DNA of 64,000 nt. Source: Parasponia andersonii (Eukaryota > Streptophyta > Magnoliopsida > Rosales > Cannabaceae). Below are positions 38,189 to 48,362 of this stretch, piece after piece. The position numbers and the translations under genes were made by a program. The DNA lies in NCBI GenBank assembly GCA_002914805.1, contig JXTB01000334.1:317946-381945 (forward strand), read 5' to 3'. Numbering within the stretch: position 1 is the first letter of the stretch; each line of letters opens with the position of its first letter. Under the pieces are notes generated by a model. It did no database searches. It worked only from the letters and a program-made list of their open reading frames with translations, and was not told the DNA's origin.

Positions 38189-38901
38189 ATGCAAATCCTT
38201 CGCACTTTTTGGAACAGTCCAATTGGTCCTAAGACAACTCACTTTTGGGGGCCTCTTTTGAACTGGAGCATTCCTATTGCTGTAATTAAGCTTCACCTCT
38301 AATCTACTTTAAATTTATCTCCATAAAATATCATCACTACTATTATTAATCTCTATTATTAATCTTAAGTACTCTGATGCTATTGACAGGCATTTGTGGA
38401 CACAAAGAAACCCCCAGAACAAATATCTGGCAACATGACTGCAGGTTTGTGTGTGTGTTTTTTTAACTAATGAAGCTAATTTATTAGTACTTAGATTAAT
38501 TGTTACTTGGTGTGACCGATGTTTTTGGCAGTGATGTGCGTTTATTCAGCAATGTTCATGAGGTTTTCATGGATGGTAAGGCCGCGCAACTACCATCTTC
38601 TTGCGTGTCACGTCTCGAATGAGACTGTTCAACTCTATCAACTCTCACGTTGGCTGAAGGCACAAGGTCATGAAAGGTAACCATGGTAGTTCTGTTACTT
38701 GCTAAGCTTATTAGTGATTGTCCATCTCTTACCGCTGATCAGTATCAAAATGAGAAAAATGCTACTAACTAGTCAAGTAGTCGCATCGCACGAGATTATT
38801 CTTTACCAAAATTCTTGTCGTTGTATTTATCAAGACATTGGTTTCTTTGTTGCAGCAACTTAGAACAGAAGATCAATGAGGAGGCTGCAAAAACTCAGTG
38901 A
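38189..38901 (+). CDS. MPC1: Mitochondrial pyruvate carrier subunit 1
   Basis: MPC1 pairs with MPC2 in the inner mitochondrial membrane to import pyruvate. Four exons give 112 aa: 38189-38281, 38390-38444, 38532-38676 and 38856-38901. Family marks are visible: FWNSPIGPKTTHFWGP at the N-terminus, VDTKKPPEQISGNMT, and AMFMRFSWMVRPRNYHLLAC followed by HVSNETVQLYQLSRW. Length is normal for plant MPC1 (about 110 aa). Some positions differ from the usual plant sequence (for example LLNWSIPIA where NWGFVAAG-like sequence is common), so it may be a relaxed or specialised paralogue. All splice sites are GT-AG and no stops occur. A decayed second copy follows 0.9 kb downstream. Confidence 0.9.
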
Positions 38902-39837
38902 TTGGAGAATGCACAATGCTATGTTTTGTACTAAAAATTTCAACATGTATGAATGATGAGCAACGTAGAAATTTGCAATTATGTAGCAGGTTTGTGACAA
39001 AAACAGAATTATATCTTTGGAAATTGTATTTTCGATGTCGTTAATTTGATGATGAATGGCATTTGCAATTTTCTTTTCTGAAAGAAACAGTGTACTTAGT
39101 TTGTAAACTGAAATCCCAGTATTGCATCCCAGGAGTTTGACCTCGGCACATTGACCAGAAGGGGTTGTGCATTGTTTAAAAACCTTCAAAGTGTAGGAAA
39201 TTTATTCTTTACGCTGTCACTCTTGGTGGGTTTTTTTCTTGGGATTGTTTGTTTGCCTGAGCTCTTAATCGACGGCTTCTAGTAAACTATGAAGATTTCT
39301 CATAGTTCATACGCTTTGATCAGCACCATACCACTTACTCCTTTACATTCTGTAAACTTTATATGTGACTTAGTTCTTATACTGTCACAATTTTCATTTT
39401 TATTTTTTAAACAGAAGAGAAAAATTCTTCTTCTGAGGATATGTTAAAAAGGCCTAACTAGAAAATACAAGTCCGAAGAGGGAAAAACAAGATGCATAAA
39501 CTTTTGACTTGATTCATCCCATGGGAAAATAAGTGAAAAGAAAATTGAACTTACGCCATTTGTGAGAATCTTTTGTTTGTTTTAGTCAGCTGAATCCCGA
39601 GTTTATGGACAATTTTTATTGAATGAACTTGTCTCCAAATAGCGTCAATCAACAACCTGTTTGTGCATGCTCTGCCATTAAGTAATGTTTTCCATCTGTC
39701 AAGTACTAGAAATTTTTCGAGTACTTCTCTTTTGATCGATCGGATATGCTTTGAGATGATCAAAACATGTGTTTTGAAATATACTGATAGTGATAACATA
39801 TTTATAGGTTGTCCAAGCTTAGCTCAATAACCCTGAA
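38902..39837. other. Spacer between MPC1 copies
   Basis: It contains the MPC1 3' UTR, and from about 39240 sequence similar to the upstream flank of the intact copy at 37680-38188. The duplicated unit is therefore about 1.6 kb long and includes promoter-side DNA. Confidence 0.6.
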
Positions 39838-40438
39838 ATGGAAATCCTCCACAAATTTTGGAACAGTCCAATTGGTCCCAAGACAACTCACTTCTGGGAC
39901 TCCATCTCCCAACTGGGGCATTCCTATTGCTTTAAGCTTCACTTCTAAATTTTGACACTAATTTCTCTTTCAAATTTATGGCTTAATCTTTCCTTTAGAT
40001 TTCATAATATCAGCACTTTCTATCGGTATCTATTTCATACTCTGCTAGTCTTAACGGGCAGTGGTAGACACAAAGAAACCCTCAGAATTGATATCTGGCA
40101 AAATGACTGGAGGTTATTTTTTATTAGGAGAACAAACACAAAGCTACAATCTTAATCTTTTTTGTAACCCTTTTAAATTTTGGAAATTCATTAATATTCT
40201 AATAAGAAGTTAGATTAATTGTTATTTGGCAGTGATGTGCGTTTATTCAGCATTGTTCATGAGGTTTGCATGGATGATACAGCCACGCAACTACCAACTT
40301 CTCGTATGTCATGCCGCAAATGAGACTATTCAGCTCTATCAGCTCTCCCATTGGGTCAACGCTCAAGGTCAATGGTAAGCTTATTTCTAATATCAAGGTC
40401 AATGATATATTTGTTTCTAAATCTGCTAAGCTTATTCT

Positions 40439-40686
40439 CAGGGCGGAGCCAGCCTTTAAATTCAGGGCAAATCTCATAAATCATAGTTTATAAAATTGGA
40501 TCAATATAGTTTAGAGTTTTAGTATAATTTTGGCTAATTTTCAGTGGGTCACAGAAATATTTTGGCTCATTTTTAGTTTAGTGAAGTCACAAAAAATTTT
40601 TATTTTAAAATATATATATAATTTTTTTTTTTCTAAAATCTAGTGGGGACATATACTCCTGCTGGGCCTCTTCTCTAGCCGTCCTG
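40439..40686. mobile_element. Possible small hAT-like MITE
   Basis: The left end reads CAGGGCGGAGCCAG and the right end read backwards is CAGGACGGCTAGAG. Plant repeats with CAGGGGCGGAGCCAG ends are common. The ends match imperfectly and the 8-bp flanks (CTTATTCT, TTTATGTT) agree at only some positions, so this is tentative. Confidence 0.4.
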
Positions 40687-41654
40687 TTTATGTTGACTGA
40701 TAATTTCTCACAGTTGATCAAGGATAAAAGTTATGTCACAAGAGATTGTCTTTAGCAAAATTAGTCTATAGTTTAAAACACTAGGGGGTGTTTGGTACGA
40801 GGAGTTCCAAATTTTCTAATAGATGGGAAAACTAAGGTAGGTGATATGATTATCTAGAAACTTGAATAATTATGTTTGGTTGTCCGTTAGAATCTTATCC
40901 GTAATTTTTAGACATGTCAAAAATTGTATTTAGTTGCATATAAGAATATATTAATTTTTTATATTTTGTCATAAATTCCTTAAATATTTATTTCTTTAGA
41001 AGTTTTATAGCAAATTAATATGTTGTTTTCAAAAATTTATAAAATTTAATTTCTTACTAAATGATAAAATAGTTATAAAATTAAATTATCTACTAAACAA
41101 TTTTGGTTATTTCTAATCTACATAACTAACTCATATAAGTTTTCCACATCAAATATCATATATTGATTATAAAAGAAAATCCAAAACTTGACATACTACA
41201 ATGATGGATAAATAAAAAATAAAGTGACATGTAAATATTCTATTACATTTTGATAGCAGATTAATACATAAATAAAATAACAAAATATTCAAATAATGAA
41301 AACTCAATTTTATGTGACCTCACCCGCATGTTATTTGTAGTTATACACGTCATTCATTTGAGAAAAACAAATTTTATAAATACAAAACAAGAAGAACAAG
41401 TATCAGGATAGTAGATTAGTGATCGTAAATTGGGAAAAAACTAATTCACGTGCCCTTGTGCTCTTTGCATATGACAAGCACCCCAGGAACTACGCACAAC
41501 TCCATGAGGTAGAAAACTTTCAGCACCACTTTGAGCTGGTACACGTAGAACTGAGATGCTAGAACAAAACAATCACAATATATAAGATACTAGAACAAAA
41601 AAGTCAATAAAGTTAGAAGAAAAAAATAGAAATATGACGCATAAGGAATCGCAC

Positions 41655-42147
41655 TGTTGGAGCAGTTTTTCACCAGTTGTNNNNNNNNNNNNNNNNNNNN
41701 NNNNNNNNNNNNNNNNNNNNNNNNNNNNNNNNNNNNNNNNNNNNNNNNNNNNNNNNCACCGTCCCCTATGGTTCGAGCCTGTCAGGGGCGAGACTTCGAC
41801 AAACTGCCGTTCTATCAGGACAGTTTGTCCAATGTGCACACCTACTCAAGATTACATTAAATGTACAGTCTGGGTCTGGAGCTGTGAGTTGCTTCTCACT
41901 GTACTCTGATGGAAGACCCTTGAGGCTCTCGACCCTCAGCTGTCGAGGTAAGAATCGGACCGGGCTGAGTCCATCCAGGGTCTGGGATGGGCTTGGTCCT
42001 ATTCTCGGACAGCCCATGGGTCTATGCGGTATCATGTGCGACTCGTGTGGCCTTTAATTAGTCACTCTGGACACGTGTCGGATGGTGTGTCTCATTTATG
42101 ACCTGTTCTGTCACTTAATCGTCCACGTGGTGTATGATTTAGGAACA
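41655..42147 (-). repeat. Left LTR (3' LTR of the minus-strand element), with gap
   Basis: It matches the right LTR on both sides of the N run. Compared with the right LTR, 360 bp (equivalent to 42995-43354) are replaced by 76 N. Confidence 0.85.
41681..41756. other. Assembly gap of 76 N
   Basis: The gap lies inside the left LTR. The paired LTR predicts about 360 bp of missing sequence. Misassembly between the two LTR copies is the likely cause. Confidence 0.98.
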
Positions 42148-42968
42148 GGACCCTCCTGACCAATGCTGAGTCGATCTGCAGGATTATGGAGAAGATTTTG
42201 TAGGTCACAGTCTCGTTCCTAGTTTCCAAGCCCATCTTCTGCTGAAAGTGGTATATATGATGGAGGGAGTCAGACTTCCCCTCGAACGGCCTAAAGGTCG
42301 GGGTTGTGAAGTCTCTCGGCTTGGGCTCCATCTGAATCCAGTCGGCGGAGGCCGTCCAGTTGATCCCTTGCACAGTTTATTCTGCTAGATCATCGGGGTC
42401 TAGCTGTGATGGGCCCCGAGCCTTTTACTCAGCTCCGCCATCATTTCTTACTTCCGGTTGGGAAGCACCTCTTCCGGGTGTTCCTGGTGTTTTCTGTCCA
42501 CTGCCGCTCTGGCTCAGAAAGTCCTCTTTTGGCTTTGTCATGCCCCCTGCATCCGCGATTTGGATGGGGCTGGAACTTCCTTCGGCGGTTGGCCCCCAGA
42601 CTCTTGTTAGACCTCTTCATCAAAGTCTTCTCTTCGCTCGCTCCTGGCTTCGCTTGTCAGTAGCCCTTCAAGGCGGGCGTTATCTCTGTGCACTTCTGCA
42701 ACTTCTTCTTTTAAACTCAGGACGGCCTCGTGAGCAATCTCTGCCTTCCGATTTGCTTCTGCCAAGGCGGTGAGTATCTGGTCTAGCTTTTGCTCCAGAC
42801 CTGGTTGTGCTTCTCGGGAGCTCCCTTCGGCGTCGGGACGTGTGCTCCTAGTTGTCATTCTCGAAAGTGTCATCCGACGTTGTATGGCCTTTTGTTCGGG
42901 GAGAGTGCGATCGTGAAACTCCTACTCTTTTTCTCATGCCTAACGGTTTCCCACAGACGGTACCAAAC
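42148..42968 (-). pseudogene. Truncated gag of the LTR element
   Basis: The minus strand has an 88-codon frame (42607-42873) with a coiled-coil-like segment, EQKLDQILTALAEANRKAEI then LKEEVAEVHRDNARLEGLL. A second piece (about 42150-42373) contains KPRDFTTPTFRPFEGKSD, matching the start of the retrotransposon gag domain with its PxFxGxxD-like pattern. A frame break and stop separate the two. Protease and polymerase regions are absent. Confidence 0.65.
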
Positions 42969-43777
42969 TGTTGGAGCGGTTTTTCACCAGCTGTCCACGT
43001 GTCTCTGAACTGCTGATGTTGTATCCTCCAATTGTTCACGTGTCCTTGCTATCCAAAAGAACTTTTGACTTCAGGTAGGATCGGAGAGACGGGGGAGGTC
43101 ATCTGTAAAGACTCTCCGATGATTAAGTCAGTTGTTTTTCTTTGATTTAGGGCAGCAAAGATTTAGTTTTTCTTTGTATGAGTATATCTTTATCTTTTTA
43201 TATGTGTACATATATATTTTTTGGGAGAGGCATGGAAATGTGAACCTCATGGTTCTCAATCCCAGGACCGAGTACCTTTTCTCATCAGGACATACTCCAG
43301 AGATCACGGGCCAAGATTACTGTGATTCTCTCTGTATCGCCGTGGCCTAGTTTCCACCGTCCCTTATGGTTCGAGCCTGTCAGGGGCGAGACTTCGACAA
43401 ACTGCCGTTCTGTCAGGACGGTTTATCCAATGTGCGCACCTACTCAGGATTATATTAAATGCACAGTTTGGGTCTAGAGCTGTGAGTTGTTTCCCACTGT
43501 ACTCTGGTGGAAGACCCTTGAGGCTCCCGACCCTTAGCTGTCGAGGTAAGAATCGGACCGGACCGAGTCCATCCAGGGTCTGGGATGGACCGGACCGAAT
43601 CCATTCAGGGTCTGGGATGGACTCGGCCCTATCCTCGAACAGCCCATGGGCCTATGCGGTACCACATGCGACTCGCGTGATATTTAATTAGTCACTCTGG
43701 ACATGTGTCGGACGGTGTATCCCGTTTATGACCTATTCTGCCACTTAATCGTCCACGTGGTGTATGATTTAGGAACA
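42969..43777 (-). repeat. Right LTR (5' LTR of the minus-strand element)
   Basis: The LTR is 809 bp long. It has one extra copy of a roughly 35-bp segment (ACCGAGTCCATCCAGGG-type, at about 43560-43625) that the left LTR has once. Confidence 0.85.
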
Positions 43778-45188
43778 GTCCCACATGCACTAATTGTGAA
43801 AATTTCAAATTAAATCAGTTAAAAACCATAAAACTATATGTACGATGTTATATACTTAGACTCCCAACCAACTAGAAAGCAAATGCTCTCTTCTAAGGAT
43901 ATCATTTCTTCTCGTACTCAATATTGCTGAACATGTCAAGAAAAAGCTTGTAAAAATTAACCAAATCAACACAATAAGTGAAAGATTAAACTAATTATAA
44001 ACTTTGGAGAATACAACAGTAAAAACCAAACATTATCTAGCGTGCTACAGTTCTTATTTTATAGCTTCAATTTCTATCCTCAAAGTTGGAAGCTGCAGAT
44101 ATGCAGTTATCATTGCTAAATCATGAGTTATTGCTCTGTATCCAACTTTAGTGAGGACTAAAATCTCCATCCTCTTGACTATAATTTTTCTCTGTACGTG
44201 ACTTGAAAAGCTCCTCTGCTGAAAGTATTCTTTTTTCTGAAAAAAAAAAAAAAAACTTTTGGCGACATAAGAAAAATGACACCTGCAACCATAACATCAC
44301 CATTGTCAATTTATTCCCTTTTTTTCAAGAGGTCCCATTTTTGTTCTCATTGTATTATTTGGCATAACTATCCACATCCCCAATTCTTTTCAACTTATTT
44401 AAGCTAACAAAATTTAACAGATCTCACAAATCTAGTTTCTACCATGTTTTGAAGGCCTTTGGATTAACTTATAAATCTCATAATCATAAAAGAGTCGAAA
44501 TAATCTGATAGGGAAACTAATGTAAAAATTGCTTGCTAAAAGTCCCAGAAATTTACAATATAAAACTTATTAAAAAAAAAAGAAGCAATTTTCAATATAA
44601 AAGAGAAAACATATGCAGAGATTAAAAAAAAAAAAAAAAAGATTGAAAATTTAAATAATTACCTAAAGAGTTTGAAATAGTCTGAATCATCCAAAAAATT
44701 TACAAACATATGCAGAAAAATTTTGTTAGGAGAGAAGAGGAGAACCAATATTGAAGAGTGAAGAGATGAGGAGAGCTCACCTAATTGAAAAAGAAGCGAC
44801 GAAATGTTGAAAAGAGTCTGTGATTTTCAGAACTTTTCCACAGTAACGAGATGACCTGTAATATGAAAACCATCAATATAGTTGGGTTTCTCTTGCACTA
44901 GTTTTATGGGAAACCAAACGCCCCTTAGTGTTTCATTAAGAAGTTTAGTAATTGTGAAATAAACAACTTTATTAACCGAATTTCTTTTGGCAGTAACTCA
45001 CGGCAGAAGAATGAGGAGGCCTCATTTTTTACAAGTGTGTCGCTTGAAATGAATCCATGTGCAGAATTTTGAAAGAATCAAGATATTGACATGAAATATT
45101 AATTATCTTTAAGCTTCTATTAGTTCCAAATAATCTTTTTTTCTTTTTTTTTTTTTGGAAAGGAAGTTACAAATAATCTTCTAAAACC

Positions 45189-45656
45189 AATACTATGTTT
45201 TTTGGGACGAGGAAGAAATGGAAGAAAAGAGATGGGGATTAGTGGATGAATTTGGATAGAGTGGTTATAAGAGATAGTTGATAATTGGATGGATTTTAAA
45301 TTCTTACTTTGGATAAATTTTTAATCAATCTAAATTAAAGAGATTTTAGGAGAGAAAGATCACGTATTACATGTCTTAATTTTCTTCCTTTTTCTTTCCC
45401 GCTAGTCAAATAACACCACATCCTATTACTTTCTAATAGTTCATTTGAATTATTTCTCTAACATCTCTCCACTGAATGACTCCATTATTTTAAAGTGAAA
45501 AAGTGTTATCCGATTAGTGGGACACGAAGGTGAAATGAAAAATTGGGACAAGTGATCTCATTCATTTTAACGAATATTTCTATCTTAATAAATTCTGTCC
45601 AATCTGGGATGTACATTTTCTTCATTTCAATTTTGCCTCTGCCAAACATACTATTT
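45189..45656. mobile_element. MITE-like element, about 470 bp
   Basis: The left end AATACTATGTTT then TTTGGGACGAGG is mirrored at the right end, which read backwards is AATAGTATGTTT then GGCAGAGG. No coding capacity is seen. Divergence between ends is moderate. Confidence 0.5.
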
Positions 45657-46800
45657 TTTGAAAAAAAAAAATGATATTCTCCCTAATTCCCAAATTATCT
45701 TCTATTTTTGTGATGGACCTGATGTTTTACTTAACCAATTTAAAAAAAAAAAAAAAAACAACTAGACTAGTACCACTTATTAGACTCAACTAATTATTTG
45801 TTAACAACCTTTTTTCTCATTCTAATTTATAATTTGTATTTCAAAAACTCTGTTTTCATTATCATTATCTCACCCGGATCAATTTCAAAGGGAAAGTTTA
45901 TAATCTGATAGTGGTAGTCAAGAGAGTATAAAAACTGTTACTTTTATAAATATGTCCGTTAAAGAGTGGTATTTTCTACTTAAAGTAACCCTAAGCAATC
46001 AGGCTTTCAAAGGAGGCCGGTTGCAAGTTGGGTTAGGATTAGTTGTGACAAATGCATCATTATCACCCGTTTTAATAAAAAAAATTACAATCATACCCGT
46101 TTTAAAGTTGATCTACCTGAACTAACCTCAGAAAATTAGGGTTGCTTCTTGATCCTTTTTCATCATCCGTCTCTCTCGTCGTTTCTCTCTCGCTCTCTCA
46201 TCTTCCACAACTAGAAAAAGCTTCTAGTGGGTGTCGATCAGAGAGATAAGAATGTAATTGTCTCCGGGGAGAGAAGATTGTTGCTAGAGAAGCTCGAAAT
46301 AAGTATCAAATTCATTGCCAGAGAACTTTATACCAATCATTTTGTTTGCGCCATTGCCGGAGAAGAAGTTTTCTTTACATCTAAAAAGACTGTGAACTAC
46401 TAGTTTATATTTAAAATTATTTTATAACGAAAAAAAAAAAAGTAAACCCCTAGTTTATATCTAAAATTATTCAGTGGTTTACTTTTATGTCATATTTGGT
46501 TAATTTGTTTTGGAATGAAAAAGTCATTCCAACCAAAAAAATTTATTTCATTATTTAGTTTCACGTTAAGCTAAGAAATTTTTATTACATAGTAAATCTT
46601 TTTACAATCTCAACTTTTATTTTTTGTTTTAATTGAGATATCTTAAAATAAAGATATTTTGGTCAATATAATATTTATTCTATTTTATTCTATTAAGTCA
46701 ATTAAATAATAAAATATTATTTTTATTCTCATTAAAATTCCATTTAGTTATTATTATCTTTATTCTATTCCAACGAAAAAAACATAGCCTTAAATTGTTT

Positions 46801-47090
46801 ACAAAAATTAAACCAAACACAACAATTGAAACCATTGGTTTACGTTTAGAGTTGGTTACAAAATTCAAACCGAATAGAATGATTGAAACAATTGGTTTTC
46901 GTTTGGAAAGATTCTACAAAAATTAAATCAAACACAATAAGAAAATGAAACAAATGCTTTAAATTTACAGTTAATTTAGAAAATTTAAACTAAACACAAA
47001 AATTGAAACACTTAGTTTACATTTAGAAATTGGTAACAAAAAATAAATCAAACACAATAAGAAAAGGAAGCCTTTGGTTTACATTTTTAA
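46801..47090. repeat. Diverged tandem repeat, unit about 58 bp
   Basis: About five copies begin near 46801, 46858, 46916, 46977 and 47036. Each has ACAAAAATTAAACCAAACAC, a GAAAC block and a TTGGTTTACGTTTAGA-like block. The repeat is old, as copies differ at many sites. Confidence 0.75.
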
Positions 47091-47604
47091 CTTTTTTTGA
47101 AAAAAAAAAAAAGAAATTAATAAACTTAATATTTTGTTTGAACTTAAAATTGTAACATTAATGATTTACCTTTGACTGAAAAAAAAAGAACAATGGTCTA
47201 CATTTATTATTATTTATAAAATTAAAAATAAAATCACGGATTTGGTTTTCTCTCCTAGCTTATGTGATTAAGTTTTTGTAGTCGTCTTGAAGCTCTTCAT
47301 CAAAGTTTATTTACTGAGAAGTTTCTCTATAATTTTTCAAGAACTCATTAAAAGATGACGGACAAGGCACTGCCTCATTCTTTGTGTTGGACCTCATCAT
47401 CGATGATGACTAAAGAGACGGTTGTTGCCGTTGGCAATACTCATGGATATAGCATATGACGTAGCTCGGAGCTGCCGTTGACGAAGCTTACGGTTATGGC
47501 GGATGAAAAAGCCACCGTTGATGGATTTCGCTGAAGGAATCGCCAAGTATCCACAAGTGCTCAAAAAGAGAGAATAGGAACGAGAGGGCAAAATAATCGA
47601 CTTA

Positions 47605-47770
47605 ACTAATAACCTTCACTTATTACAAATTAAAAAAAATATTTATTATTACTCACTCCTTATTCCATCTTATTAAAAATAATAGGTTTTCACACTTGTT
47701 CTTGACGTGACTCAAATCTAAGATCAAGATTCTAAATAGTGAGTATTCTTACTACGAGCCAATCGACTTC
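47605..47770 (+). repeat. Dispersed AT-rich repeat, copy 2
   Basis: It aligns with 9660-9850 in the same orientation (see that entry): CTTCACTTATTA, a TATTTATTATTA block, TTAAAAATAATA and GACTCAAATCTAAGAT-like motifs. Confidence 0.6.
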
Positions 47771-48362
47771 ATCAAGACCATTTAAATAAATATCATTTTA
47801 TCAAATATTATAGCAAAATGTTTGGTTTATATATTTATATACCAAATATAAAATTTTATATACCAATTATATTTAGTACATTTTAGTACAGTAACTAAAA
47901 TTAATAAATAAATATATATATCTAAATATTCAACTATAAAATTTTAAAAATACACGTCTACTTAATCAAATTTAAAATATTCCTCGTGCAACTAAATTAA
48001 ATTTACGACGGAAAAAAATGGCAGTCTGACGTACCCGTCCCAAAATAAGGCGGTGGGGTCTGATTTCCTCGTCTCAAACGTTTCGGGCCGGATCTGTTAT
48101 GGCATCGGGGCCTTTGAAGGCCCACAACGCAACGCGTGCAATACCACGAAAGTAAAGCCAAACTAGAGGGTTTTTCCGACTCATTCTTCCCAAAACGTGT
48201 CCCTCTCTCTTCAGTTCAGGGTTTAGTACATGTCCAAACTTTTATGGCTTCGAAAACTCCTTCTCCTTTGATTAACTCCTTTTTTTTTTGGTTCTTTTCT
48301 TTTTCTTATATACTTATCTCTAAATTGTAGATTGGGTTGTGGAAGGTGGATGATCAAGAGAA

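Larger units (their letters stand above)
41655..43777 (-). mobile_element. Non-autonomous LTR element of TR-GAG/LARD type
   Basis: Two LTRs (41655-42147, containing an N gap, and 42969-43777) flank only 821 bp. Both start TGTTGGAGC and end GATTTAGGAACA on the plus strand. The coding orientation is minus: next to the right LTR, the minus strand reads TTTGGTACCGTCTGTGG, a primer-site-like sequence typical of plant gypsy relatives, followed by a gag start. A purine-rich GGAGGG lies at the other inner border. No pol is present. GC content is clearly higher than in its host DNA, which suggests a young insert. Target duplication is unclear: CGCAC on the left compares with TGCAC at 43786-43790 if the element extends eight bases further. 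Confidence 0.8.
40776..44933. mobile_element. TIR DNA transposon in intron 3 of the MPC1 pseudogene
   Basis: The left end AAACACTAGGGGGTGTTTGG and the right end read backwards, AAACACTAAGGGGCGTTTGG, match in 18 of 20 bases. If the core ends are GGGGGTGTTTGGT, the flanking CTA and TTA could be a 3-bp PIF/Harbinger-type target duplication. Without the nested LTR element it would be about 2.0 kb. I see no transposase frame, so it is likely non-autonomous. Superfamily (PIF/Harbinger or hAT) is not settled. Confidence 0.65.
39838..45072 (+). pseudogene. Decayed tandem copy of MPC1
   Basis: All four exons can be matched to the intact neighbour. Exon 1 equivalent (39838-39931) keeps the N-terminus up to the THFW motif but then has one extra base, shifting frame, and the GT donor after the shared CCTATTGCT is lost. 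Exon 2 equivalent is about 40062-40112 with its 5' end altered. Exon 3 equivalent (40233-40374) is still open and codes for MCVYSALFMRFAWMIQPRNY and ETIQLYQLSHW. The last exon (44994-45072) is over 4.6 kb away and still has an intact acceptor; its reading frame runs on past the old stop for 13 or so extra residues. The enlarged intron 3 is filled with transposons. Expression of the 3' half cannot be ruled out, but a normal MPC1 protein cannot be made. Confidence 0.85.
45073..48362. other. Intergenic between MPC1 pseudogene and RPL13
   Basis: No gene is convincing. It holds a MITE (45189-45656), a diverged tandem array (46801-47090), a dispersed repeat copy (47605-47770) and the RPL13 promoter. 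A CT-rich stretch at about 46165-46205 and a GC-richer stretch at 47380-47590 look less AT-rich than the rest and may be old gene debris, but give no recognisable protein. Near 48119 a GGCCCA motif and near 48220 an AGGGTTT telo-box-like motif fit a ribosomal-protein promoter. Confidence 0.55.

Noticed and set aside
41573..42057. Open frames that run through the N gap
   Set aside because: They consist largely of undetermined residues and LTR sequence.
42360..42773. 137-codon plus-strand frame in the LTR element
   Set aside because: Primer-site and gag motifs place the coding strand on the minus side; this is an antisense shadow.
46495..46795. Possible hAT-like element with ATTTGGTT and CATTCCAA motifs
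   Set aside because: The two ends do not form a convincing inverted pair and no target duplication is visible.
46140..47600. Possible gene fragment (CT-rich leader-like stretch followed by GC-richer stretch)
   Set aside because: No recognisable protein, no conserved frame; the 64-codon frame at 47397-47591 has no known relatives.
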